A DNA stretch of 64,000 nt from positions 1 through 64,000 of the forward strand of contig NZ_FOXJ01000010.1 in NCBI RefSeq assembly GCF_900115685.1, written 5' to 3'. The notes beneath the pieces were generated by a model. It worked only from the letters and a program-made list of their open reading frames with translations. It did no database searches and was not told where the DNA came from. Made by a program: the position numbers and the translations under genes. Origin of the DNA: Variovorax sp. 770b2 (GTDB lineage: Bacteria > Pseudomonadota > Gammaproteobacteria > Burkholderiales > Burkholderiaceae_C). Positions 45,642 to 54,300 of the stretch are shown in pieces (position 1 is the first letter of the stretch; each line of letters opens with the position of its first letter).

Positions 45642-45920
45642 ATGTGCAGAAGCATCAAGACCCTCTACAACTTCGAGCCCCCCGCCACCGAGCAGGAGAT
45701 ACGCGCCGCCGCGCTGCAGTTCGTGCGCAAGCTCAGCGGTTTCAGCGTGCCGTCCAAGGCCAACGAAGAGGCCTTCGAGCGCGCGGTCGATGAAGTGGCC
45801 GCGACGGCCGCGCGCCTGATCGAGTCGCTGGTCACCACCGCCGAGCCAAAGGACCGCGTCGTCGAGGCCGAGCGTGCCAAGGCCCGCTCGGCCGCCCGGT
45901 TCGGCACAGCGCCTGCCTGA
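45642..45920 (+). CDS. DUF2277 family protein
   Basis: 92 residues starting MCRSIKTLYNFEPPATEQEI, the diagnostic start of DUF2277, followed by RAAALQFVRKLSGFSVPSKA and a helical end. Function unknown; the conserved early Cys suggests metal or redox chemistry, which is inference. The ATG at 45642 is preferred to one 5 codons upstream because the family begins MCR. Confidence 0.85.
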   Translation: MCRSIKTLYNFEPPATEQEIRAAALQFVRKLSGFSVPSKANEEAFERAVDEVAATAARLIESLVTTAEPKDRVVEAERAKARSAARFGTAPA

Positions 45921-45995
45921 AAAGCCCCCGCCGCTGCCCATTGGCACGGCATTTGATATGGTGTTTGCCGGCTGCCCGACGCAGCGAACAAGCAC

Positions 45996-46397
45996 ATGAA
46001 AAAGACTTACACCGGCGGCTGCCACTGCGGCGCCGTGCGATTCGAAGCCGACATCGACCTGAGCCTGGGCACCCTGCGGTGCAACTGCGCCATCTGCACC
46101 CAGACGCGCTTCTGGCCGGCCATCGTCGCAACCAATGCCTTCCGCCTGCTCGAAGGCGAATCTGAACTCAGCGACCAGATGCTGGACACCCGCAACAGCC
46201 ACTACATCGTGTGCCGCCATTGCCGCGTGCGCTCCTTCGGCGTGGGCCATTCGCCCGAGACAGGCGCGAGCGCCTACGGCGTGAACGTGACCTGCCTGGA
46301 CGACGTGGAACTGGACGACCTCACCAGCTCGCCGATCAGCTACGTGGACGGGCACCGCGGCGCCTGGCACGTCGCGCGCACGGCCCTCGGCACCTGA
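45996..46397 (+). CDS. GFA family (glutathione-dependent formaldehyde-activating enzyme-like) protein
   Basis: 133 residues. Zinc-binding Cys are arranged as in the CENP-V/GFA domain: GGCHCGAVRFEADI (Cys9, Cys11), RCNCAICTQTRFW (Cys29, 31, 34), and VCRHCRVRSFGVG for the second metal site. Members bind two zinc ions; glutathione-formaldehyde activity is shown for only a few, so the enzyme name is provisional. It stands between the DUF2277 and LysE-type genes with ordinary spacing. Confidence 0.87.
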   Translation: MKKTYTGGCHCGAVRFEADIDLSLGTLRCNCAICTQTRFWPAIVATNAFRLLEGESELSDQMLDTRNSHYIVCRHCRVRSFGVGHSPETGASAYGVNVTCLDDVELDDLTSSPISYVDGHRGAWHVARTALGT

Positions 46398-46446
46398 CGC
46401 GGACCATCGCCTTCCAAGAACACCGACACCACCAGGAGACAACCTC

Positions 46447-47073
46447 ATGCCCATCGAACTCTGGCTCGCCTTCGTCGCGGCCTCCGCCGTGCTCCTGATC
46501 ATTCCGGGGCCGACCATCCTCACGGTGATCAGCTACTCGATGTCGCACGGCCGCCGCGCCAACGTGCCGCTCATCGCCGCGGTGGCGCTGGGCGACTCGA
46601 CCGCGCTGGTGGTGTCGCTGCTGGGCCTGGGCGCGCTGCTGGCGACCTCGGCATTCTGGTTCACGGTGGTGAAGTGGGTGGGCGGGCTGTACCTGCTGTA
46701 CCTGGGCATCCGGCTGATGCGCGCGGGGATCACGTCCACCGAGATGGCCGCGCCCGCAGCGCCCGCCTCGCGCTGGAGGCTCTTTGCCAACACCTACCTG
46801 GTGACGGCGCTGAACCCCAAGGGCATCGTGTTCTTCGTGGCGTTCCTGCCGCAGTTCATCAGCCCGGCCGCCGACGTGACGCGGCAGATGTGGGTGCTGG
46901 CCGTGACCTTCGTGGCGATGGCCGCGCTGAACGCGACGCTGTATGCGGTGTTCGCGGGCTCGGCGCGCAAGCTGCTCTCGTCGCCGCGCGCGCAGCGGCG
47001 CTTCAATCTCACCGGGGGGTCGCTGCTGAGCGCAGCGGGCCTCTGGGCGTTGATGGCGCGCCGGCCGGGGTAA
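46447..47073 (+). CDS. LysE/RhtB family amino-acid exporter
   Basis: 208 residues with six hydrophobic helices, the family number. The signature GPTILTVISYSMSHGRRANV lies after helix 1, and YLVTALNPKGIVFFVAFLPQ contains the conserved NPK motif. Members export amino acids such as homoserine, threonine or lysine. AGGAGA precedes the ATG. A strong terminator follows at 47088. Confidence 0.9.
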   Translation: MPIELWLAFVAASAVLLIIPGPTILTVISYSMSHGRRANVPLIAAVALGDSTALVVSLLGLGALLATSAFWFTVVKWVGGLYLLYLGIRLMRAGITSTEMAAPAAPASRWRLFANTYLVTALNPKGIVFFVAFLPQFISPAADVTRQMWVLAVTFVAMAALNATLYAVFAGSARKLLSSPRAQRRFNLTGGSLLSAAGLWALMARRPG

Positions 47074-47087
47074 AGGCAGGCCGCTTG

Positions 47088-47128
47088 AAAAAAAGGCCGT
47101 GAAGCGCAGAGCTTCGCGGCCTTTTTTT
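47088..47128. terminator. Bidirectional rho-independent terminator
   Basis: A stem of GGCCGTGAAGC (47095-47105) with GCTTCGCGGCC (47111-47121), one G-T pair, is flanked by seven A on the left and seven T on the right. It serves the LysE-type gene on the plus strand and the small lipoprotein gene on the minus strand. Confidence 0.92.
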
Positions 47129-47131
47129 GCT

Positions 47132-47335
47132 TCAGCGGTTCGGGTTGTTCGGCGCCCGGTCGTAGCGGTTCGGAACCCCGTCGCCATCGCGGTCGCGGTC
47201 GGCGCGGTTCGGTATGCCGTCGCGATCGCGGTCGCGCTGGGCGCGCGGTGGCGGGTTGTTGTCGTACGGTGCGACCACGCAGCCGGCCAGGGCGGCCGAT
47301 GCGGCCAGCAGGACTGCCAATGTCTTCATCATCAT
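47132..47335 (-). CDS. Small lipoprotein with calcium-binding-type (thrombospondin 3-like) repeats
   Basis: 67 residues starting MMMKTLAVLLA. Lipobox LAGC gives a lipidated Cys about residue 19. The mature ~48 residues are almost only Asp/Arg/Asn-rich repeats (RDRDGIPNRADRDRDGDGVP), matching the DxDxDG pattern of thrombospondin type 3 calcium-binding repeats. AAGGAG stands before the first Met. It probably sits in the outer membrane; its role is unknown. Three consecutive Met make the exact start uncertain by two residues. Confidence 0.82.
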   Translation of the reverse strand: MMMKTLAVLLAASAALAGCVVAPYDNNPPPRAQRDRDRDGIPNRADRDRDGDGVPNRYDRAPNNPNR

Positions 47336-47600
47336 GATGCGTTTCTCCTTGGAGTGGTTATGAAACCGGGCTCGCCTCCTGCGAGCCGGTAGGGCATTGA
47401 AGGCCACGCCGGTACGCGTTCGGTTTCTCCATTGAAGCCATCGCGTGAAGTTCGTTACCGGATGTGGAATCTGCTGTGAACTTTGGGTCGAAGTCGTCGC
47501 GCCGGCAAGGCGGCGAGCCACCCGTCGCCGAGTAGGCGAGGTTCCCGTGGTGCATCGCAGAGAATGCGGGCAACCGTCCTGAACCATCCCCTTGCCTTCG

Positions 47601-49838
47601 ATGCAGTTGCTTGCGCTTTCCATTCACAGGGCCTTCGCCGTGGCCGTGCTGTCCGCGGCCTGCGCGCACCCCGCCTGGGCGCTTGCGAGCTTCGAGGACG
47701 TAAAGCGCGATTTCCGTTCCTCCGACACCGCCGTGCTCGACCGCAACGGCGAACTGCTGCAGCGCGTGCGCACCGATGCCACCGTGCGGCGCGGCCAGTG
47801 GATCGCGCTGGCCGACGTGTCGCCGGCCCTGCGCGCGGCCATGGTGCTGAGCGAGGACCGCCGCTTCTACGAACACAGCGGCATCGACTGGCGCGCGGTG
47901 TCCTCCGCGGCCTGGGGCAACCTCTGGAACACGCGCACCCGCGGCGCATCGACCATCACGATGCAGCTCTCGGGCCTGCTCGACGAGGACCTGCGCCGCG
48001 CGGCCAGCGGGCGCAGCTTCACGCAGAAGATCGGCCAGACCGTGGCCGCCGCGCAGCTGGAGCGCAACTGGCGCAAAGACCAGATCCTGGAGGCCTACCT
48101 CAACACCGTGCCGTTCCGCGGCGAGATCGTGGGCATCGATGCGCTCTCGCGCACCCTCTTCAGCAAGGCGCCCAGCGGCCTGGACGCGCGAGAAGCCGCC
48201 GTGGCCGCGGCGCTGGTGCGTGCGCCCAATGCCAAGCCCGCGCTCGTCGCGCAGCGCGCCTGCGAGGTGCTGCGCGCGATGGAGCCCGAACAGAAGGTCG
48301 ATTGCGACGCGATCGACATGTTCACCAGCGCGGCGGTGCAGCGGCGCGCCTTCGATGCGAACGAAGGCATCGCGCCGCATGCCGCGCGGCGGGTGCTGCG
48401 CGAGATGCGGGATGCGGCAACCACGGCTCCGGTGGCCCTGCCGAAGGGAAAGGAAACCAGCGTTCGCACCACCTTGCGCGCGCCGCTGCAGCGCTTTGCG
48501 CTCGACTCCCTGCAGCGCCACCTGCGCGAGCTGCGCGACCGGCACGTGGAAGACGGCGCGCTCGTGGTGCTGGACAACGCGAGCGGCGAAGTGCTCGCAT
48601 GGGTCGGCTCCTCCGGCCCCTTGAGCCAGGCGGCCGAGGTCGACGGCGTGACCGCGCTGCGCCAGCCCGGCTCCACGCTCAAGCCGCTGCTCTACGGCCA
48701 GGCGATCGCCGAGAAGCGGATCACCGCGGCCTCGCTGATCGAGGACTCGTCGGCACAGATCAGCACCGCGAGCGGCCTCTACATTCCGCAGAACTACGAC
48801 CGCCAGTTCAAGGGCCCCGTCTCCGCGCGCACCGCGCTGGCCGCATCGCTGAACGTGCCGGCGGTGCGCACGCTGGTGATGGTGTCGCCCGAGTCGTTCG
48901 CGCGCAGCCTGCGCGCCGCCGGCCTGCCGCTGCGCGAGAGCGGCGACTACTACGGCTACAGCCTCGCGCTCGGCAGCGCCGAGGTGTCGCTGCTGTCGCT
49001 CGCCAACGCCTACCGGATGCTGGCCAACGGCGGGCGCTACGGCACCACGACGCTGACCGCGCGGCCGCCAGCGTCTGCCGCCGACAAGGCGAAGGCCGCG
49101 GCCGCCCCGCCACTGCTGGATCCGCGCGCCGCCTTCATCGTCGGCGACATCCTCTCCGACCCCAACGCGCGCACGCGCACCTTCGGCCTGGACAGCATCC
49201 TCTCCACCCGCTTCTGGACCGCGGTGAAGACCGGCACCAGCAAGGACATGCGCGACAACTGGGCCGTGGGCTGGTCGCAGCGCTACACGGTCGGCGTGTG
49301 GGTGGGCAACGCGAGCGGCGCCTCGATGTGGGACGTGAGCGGCACCAGCGGCGCGGCGCCGGTGTGGGCCGAGGTGATGCGCTTCCTGCATGCGCGGGAG
49401 CCCAGCCGCGCGCCCGCACCGCCGGCCGGCCTCGTCGAGGCGCGCGTGGAGTTCGGCCCCGCGGCCGACGGCAACGCCATCGAGGCTGCGCGCAGCGAGT
49501 GGTTCCTGCAGGGCACCGAGCAGCCGCTCTTCGCGCTGGACACCGGCATGGCGACCGACGCCTTCGCCGCGCGCATCACCGCGCCCTCGGACGGCACCAT
49601 CATCGCGCTGGACCCCGACATCCCGCCGCTGCGCCAGCGCGTGCGCTTCGAGTCCGAAGGGCGCGGCGTGCAGTGGCGCATCGACGGCAAGCCCTTTGCG
49701 CGCGGCAACAGCGCGCAGTGGCTGCCCTGGCCCGGGCGCCATGTGATCGAACTGGTCGATGCCTCCGGCAAGGTGGTCGACCAGCGCAGGCTCGAAGTGC
49801 GCGGCGCGGGCGTGGTGACGAAGAGCGCAAACAGATGA
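47601..49838 (+). CDS. pbpC: Penicillin-binding protein 1C (bifunctional transglycosylase/transpeptidase)
   Basis: 745 residues from the ATG at 47601; a TTG at 47592 is an alternative. Glycosyltransferase motifs: SEDRRFYEHSGIDWRAV (catalytic Glu) and RGASTITMQL. Transpeptidase motifs: PGSTLKPLLYG (Ser nucleophile), SLN in AASLNVPAVR, and KTGTS. The end is the BiPBP_C beta domain specific to PBP1C (from ~ITAPSDGTIIALDP). The N-terminal hydrophobic stretch ends AHPAWALA, which looks like a cleavable signal, although PBP1C is normally membrane-anchored. It is coupled (ATGA) to the TPM-domain gene. The macroglobulin gene, its usual neighbour in proteobacteria, is 13 kb upstream. Confidence 0.93.
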   Translation: MQLLALSIHRAFAVAVLSAACAHPAWALASFEDVKRDFRSSDTAVLDRNGELLQRVRTDATVRRGQWIALADVSPALRAAMVLSEDRRFYEHSGIDWRAVSSAAWGNLWNTRTRGASTITMQLSGLLDEDLRRAASGRSFTQKIGQTVAAAQLERNWRKDQILEAYLNTVPFRGEIVGIDALSRTLFSKAPSGLDAREAAVAAALVRAPNAKPALVAQRACEVLRAMEPEQKVDCDAIDMFTSAAVQRRAFDANEGIAPHAARRVLREMRDAATTAPVALPKGKETSVRTTLRAPLQRFALDSLQRHLRELRDRHVEDGALVVLDNASGEVLAWVGSSGPLSQAAEVDGVTALRQPGSTLKPLLYGQAIAEKRITAASLIEDSSAQISTASGLYIPQNYDRQFKGPVSARTALAASLNVPAVRTLVMVSPESFARSLRAAGLPLRESGDYYGYSLALGSAEVSLLSLANAYRMLANGGRYGTTTLTARPPASAADKAKAAAAPPLLDPRAAFIVGDILSDPNARTRTFGLDSILSTRFWTAVKTGTSKDMRDNWAVGWSQRYTVGVWVGNASGASMWDVSGTSGAAPVWAEVMRFLHAREPSRAPAPPAGLVEARVEFGPAADGNAIEAARSEWFLQGTEQPLFALDTGMATDAFAARITAPSDGTIIALDPDIPPLRQRVRFESEGRGVQWRIDGKPFARGNSAQWLPWPGRHVIELVDASGKVVDQRRLEVRGAGVVTKSANR

Positions 49839-51301
49839 AGGCGTCGCGCATCGGGTTCGGCTTTCTGCTGGCATGCGTCGCGATGCTCGCCTGGCTGCCT
49901 GCCGCGCAGGCCAGGCCGCTGCCTGTGCCCGCCATGTCGTCGCGCGTGGTCGACCTCACGAACACGCTGCAGGCTTCCGAGGCCGAGGACCTGCGCCAGC
50001 AGATCGACGCGCTCCAGACCGACACAGAGGCGCAACTCGCCGTGCTGATCGTGCCGACCACCGGCGAGGACTCCATCGAGCAGTTCGCCACGCGCGTGTT
50101 CGCGGAGTGGAAGCTCGGCCGCGAGGCAGAAGACGACGGCGTGCTGCTGCTGGTGGCGCTGAAGGACCGCCGCATGCGCATCGAGGTGGGCACCGGCCTG
50201 GAAGGCAGGATCACCGACATCCAGGCCGCCCGCATCATCGACCAGCAGATGACGCCGCGTTTTCGCAGCGGCGACTTCGCCGGCGGCATCCGCACGGCGG
50301 TGCAGTCGCTGTCGCTGCTGATCGGCGGCACGCTGTACGGCACGCAGCCGTCCGGGGCGGTCGAGCTGCCGCAAGCGCTGGACATCGGGCCGTCGGCTGA
50401 CAGCGCGCCGCCAACCGCGGGCGGCGTCACGCCCGCGGGCTGGGCGCTCTTCGGCGTGCTGCTGTGGAGCACCGCCATCGGCGCATGGCATGGCCGCCGG
50501 CGCGCGAAGCCGGCGGACACGGCCCAGGAGTGGCTCGCGCACCGCACCCCGGCAGAGGAGAGCCCGGCCCACGCCTCCGGAAAACGCAAGAAGCGCCGCA
50601 AGAACGCCGACCGATCGCGGCCACCGGTGCCGGTGGCGGCGCCGGCGTCCGCGCCGTTCAAGCGCTGGCCGTTCTCGATGGCCCTGCTGGCCGCCGCGCC
50701 CCTGGTGGCGGCGACCGTGCTGGTCAGTCCCGCGCTGCTTGGAATGCTGCTCCTGCTGCCCGCGCCGATCGGCTTCGGCCTGGGCATCGCCTGCAGCCGC
50801 TCGGCGTTGGCACGGATCATCACCGCCATCGCCGTGCTGCTGATCGCGGCGCTGACCTTCGCCGGCAAGGTCATGAACCCGGACGACCTGGCCCTGGGCA
50901 TGATGTACACGGTCATCGCGGCGATCGGACTCGCCTACCTCGCGGCCGTCGGCCTGGGCGCGCGCAACGCCTGGCGCGAAAGCCCGCGGGGCTTCTGGGC
51001 CCGCCTCCTCTTCGTGCTCGGGGCCATGGCGATCCTGGGCTGGAGCTTCTACGAGGGCGACGCCGACGAGCTCGCGCTGCCGCTGCTGCTGGTCGCCGCC
51101 GTGAGCGCGGCCTTCGCGTTCCTGCCGAAGGCCTTCAACCTGGAGAGCGACGGCGACTCCGGCGGCAGTTCCGACGACAGCGGCTGGAGCAGCAGTTCGT
51201 CGAGCGATAGCTCGTCATCGTCCTCCTCGTCGTCGTCTTCTTCTTCCTCGTCGGGCGGCGGTGGCTCCAGCAGCGGCGGCGGTGCGTCGGGCAGCTGGTA
51301 G
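49835..51301 (+). CDS. TPM-domain membrane protein with Ser/Gly-rich tail (YgcG-like)
   Basis: 488 residues. Signal peptide ending near AQARP; TPM domain at ~38-150 (VVDLTNTLQASEAEDLRQQI, then LLLVALKDRRMRIEVGTGLE), thought to hold a periplasmic phosphatase-like or PSII-repair-like fold. One helix at ~198-214, a basic linker (RKKRRKN), four or so more helices at ~275-430, and a tail of poly-Ser and Gly ending GGGASGSW. That tail is typical of YgcG-type proteins. It starts inside the PBP1C gene stop (ATGA), which argues for a role in peptidoglycan or envelope work. Confidence 0.83.
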   Translation: MKASRIGFGFLLACVAMLAWLPAAQARPLPVPAMSSRVVDLTNTLQASEAEDLRQQIDALQTDTEAQLAVLIVPTTGEDSIEQFATRVFAEWKLGREAEDDGVLLLVALKDRRMRIEVGTGLEGRITDIQAARIIDQQMTPRFRSGDFAGGIRTAVQSLSLLIGGTLYGTQPSGAVELPQALDIGPSADSAPPTAGGVTPAGWALFGVLLWSTAIGAWHGRRRAKPADTAQEWLAHRTPAEESPAHASGKRKKRRKNADRSRPPVPVAAPASAPFKRWPFSMALLAAAPLVAATVLVSPALLGMLLLLPAPIGFGLGIACSRSALARIITAIAVLLIAALTFAGKVMNPDDLALGMMYTVIAAIGLAYLAAVGLGARNAWRESPRGFWARLLFVLGAMAILGWSFYEGDADELALPLLLVAAVSAAFAFLPKAFNLESDGDSGGSSDDSGWSSSSSSDSSSSSSSSSSSSSSSGGGGSSSGGGASGSW

Positions 51302-51311
51302 CTGCGCAACG

Positions 51312-54300
51312 TCAGGCGCGTGCCGGCGGGGTCGGTGCGGACGGCGCTGCGACGCGCCGGATCACGACAGCCGGCGGCATCGGTGGCGCGGGCTGTTGCA
51401 GCTTTGCCAATGCATGCACGATCTGCCAGAGCTGCATTCCGTTGGAGCCTTTCAGGAGCAACAGGTCGCCTTCGCCGATTGCATCGAACAGCGCGCGCTG
51501 GAGGTCGGCGAGCGTCTCAGGCGCATGCACGAGCGATGTCGGCGGCAAGGCCGCCGCGAGCCGGTCGCGCAGCCTGTGCATGTGCGGCCCCCGGAGGAAC
51601 ACCAGTGGAGGCCGGCATTGCACGATGTGCGCGACGAGCTCCTCGTGGTAGCGGGCGGCATCGCTGCCCAGCTCCAGCATGTCGCCGAGCACGAGCACCT
51701 TGCGGCCACCGGCACACGGCTCCCCGGCCATCATCGCCAAGGCCATCGTCATCGACAGCGGGTTCGCGTTGTAGGTCTCGTCGATGAGCCGGAAGCGCCG
51801 CTGCCCGAGCGAGAGTTCCAGGAGCTGGCCCCGCCCGGCCACCGCCGCGAACGATGCAAGCTGCGCCGGAACCTTCGCTTCGTCGAGCGCCAGGGCGCGC
51901 GCCACCGCGAAGCACACCAGGCTGTTGATGGCCATGTGCCGCCCTTTCGCACCCAGCATGTACGAGAAGGTCTGGCCGCGGTGGCTGGCCGTGACCTTGC
52001 CGGACATGGGGTCGTGCGCTTCGAGGCGGACGTCCGCGCAAGCCGCCTCTCCGTAGGTGAGCACCGTGAGCCGTCGCGCCCGAGCCCGTCTCAGCAGATA
52101 GTCGAAATGATCGGTGTCGGTGCACAGCACGGCGATGCCGCCGGGCCGCATGCCGTCGAAGATGTTCGCCTTGCGCCGCGCGATGTCCAGCACCGTCTGC
52201 CCTTTTCCCAGGTGCGACGGCGCGATGTTGGTGACGATGGCCAGGTCGGGGTCCACCAGCTTGATGTTCTGGAAATTCGGCGCGTTGATGCCGCTCACCG
52301 CGGTCTCCAGCACGACGAGGTCGGTGTCGGCCGAAACGTTCGCCAGCATGGCGAGCATGCCCACGCGCGAGTTGTAGTTGTCCAGCGTCGAAAAGACGCG
52401 ATGCGAAGCTGCGAACGCATGCGCCAGCATCCGGCACACGGAGGTCTTGCCGGCGCTGCCGGTGATGGCCACTACCCGGCCCCGCAGGCGTTGCCGCGCC
52501 GTGGCGCCCAGTTCGATCAAGGCGTGGATCGAATCGTCGACCATCAGCACCGGGAAGTCCGGGGCCAGTCCTTCCACGGGCTTGCTCAGCACCGCCCCAG
52601 CCAGGCGCCGCTGCATTCGCACAAGCCGCGCGCCCGCTTCCGCATCCATGCGAGTCGGCGCGGCCGCATAGCGCTCGTGCAATGCGCGCGTGGGTTGATC
52701 GGACACAACGAACAGTGCCGGTGCCGGCAACAGATCCAGGAACGTGCGGCCGCGCGCCACCGAGCGAACGAACCATCCGGGCGGCGGCTCGACCAGCCAG
52801 GTTCCGCCGGTAACAGCGGCCACCTGCGCGGCGTTCCATGTCTGGCCGGGCACGTCCGGCAGATCGGGCGGCAACTCGTCGGGTGCTGTCGCGCGGTAGC
52901 GCGGTGGCGGCGGATACGTCTCCACGGGCTGCGGCGTGACCTTGCCTCTGCGTGCTGTGAACGGGATCGGCGACCCCACCGACACGCCCGCGAAGTCCCC
53001 CGAGGTGCCAACCCAACCGATCACGAGCTGCAGTTGCGCGTCGTGCAGCGTATTGCCCGCTGGAGGACGCAGGCCGCAGTAATCGCGGTAGATCACGCCG
53101 GGCTGCCAACGGCTGGTGGGCCACATCCAGTCGCAGGGGTCGTGGTCCATGGCGGCGCCCCATGACGGCATCGTGGCGGGCGCGAGGGGCACCGCGCGGA
53201 TGTCCAGTCGCCAGTCGGTGTCGAGGGGCTGGTCGATCTGCGGGTCGATCTGCCAGAAGGTCTCGACGAACAGCAACTGACGGCCTTCGACGGCCTTCGG
53301 CGCCGCCTGCACGCCGAGCAGGCGAAGCGGCCCGAACGACAGGGGCGACGCGAGCTTCGCCTCGGACGGCACGGCGTCCACCCGCCATTCGTCGCGCGGC
53401 ACGGACACGGGCCGGATCGCCTCCGGCCGAACCGCCACGGAAGGCAGGTCCGGCAGCGCTTTGCGCGCCCTGGGCGGCGGCTGAAGCTCGAGCACGCACT
53501 GGCCCGTCGGCGCCATCGTGAAGGCCGATCCCAGGTCCGCGCATTTCTGCAGGAAGCGGCCCGCCGAGGCCGCGGCGCGTTCGCCTTCCAGCTGCACCGT
53601 CTGGCCGAAGCCCGTACCGATGGGCGTGAACATCACGCGCCGCACGCCGTCTTCGGTGAGCTGCAGCGAGAACACGCCGCCCTCGTCGTCGTCGCGCCGC
53701 ACGGCGTCGAACAGGAAGTCGCCGGCGTCGTGGACGATGGGCCGGTCCCTGTGGATCTCGACACCCTGCAACATGTGGGCCGATGCCCCCAGCACCGCGT
53801 CGGCACCGGCCTCGATGATGGCGTGGCCCACGGCGATCTCTTCGCCGCCGGGCGCGGGCTCCTGGTTCTTTCCCCAGTGCACGGCCACCAGCACCACGTG
53901 CGCCTGCGCGCGGACCGCGGCGATGCGGGGCGCGAGGCATTCGAGCCACGCGGCCGGCGCGGACAGCGGCAGGTACGCGCTCCCGCCCGTGGTCTCGCCG
54001 GCCGCGAAGCGCGGCTGGGTCGCATCGATGACGAACAGCGCCACGTTGAGCGCGCCCACGCGGCGCAGCACCGGCTTGAGCGCGGCTTCGAGCGTCGCGC
54101 CGGTGCCCGCGTGGCCGATGCCTGCGGCGTCCAGCAGGCTCGCCTGCTCCAGCAGCGCCTGGACACCGTAGTCGCCGCTGTGGTTGTTGGCGGTGGCGAC
54201 CACCTCGATGCCGGCCTCGGTAAGGACGCGCAGCATCTCCGGCCGCGCGCGGTAGTAGTAAGGCGTGGCCTCGTCTTTCTCCACGCCCTGCGCGCCGAGC

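Noticed and set aside
47483-51301. A 1272-codon plus frame that would fuse PBP1C-region sequence to the TPM protein
   Set aside because: Only the part from 49835 encodes a recognisable protein; the upstream part is an out-of-frame reading of PBP1C.
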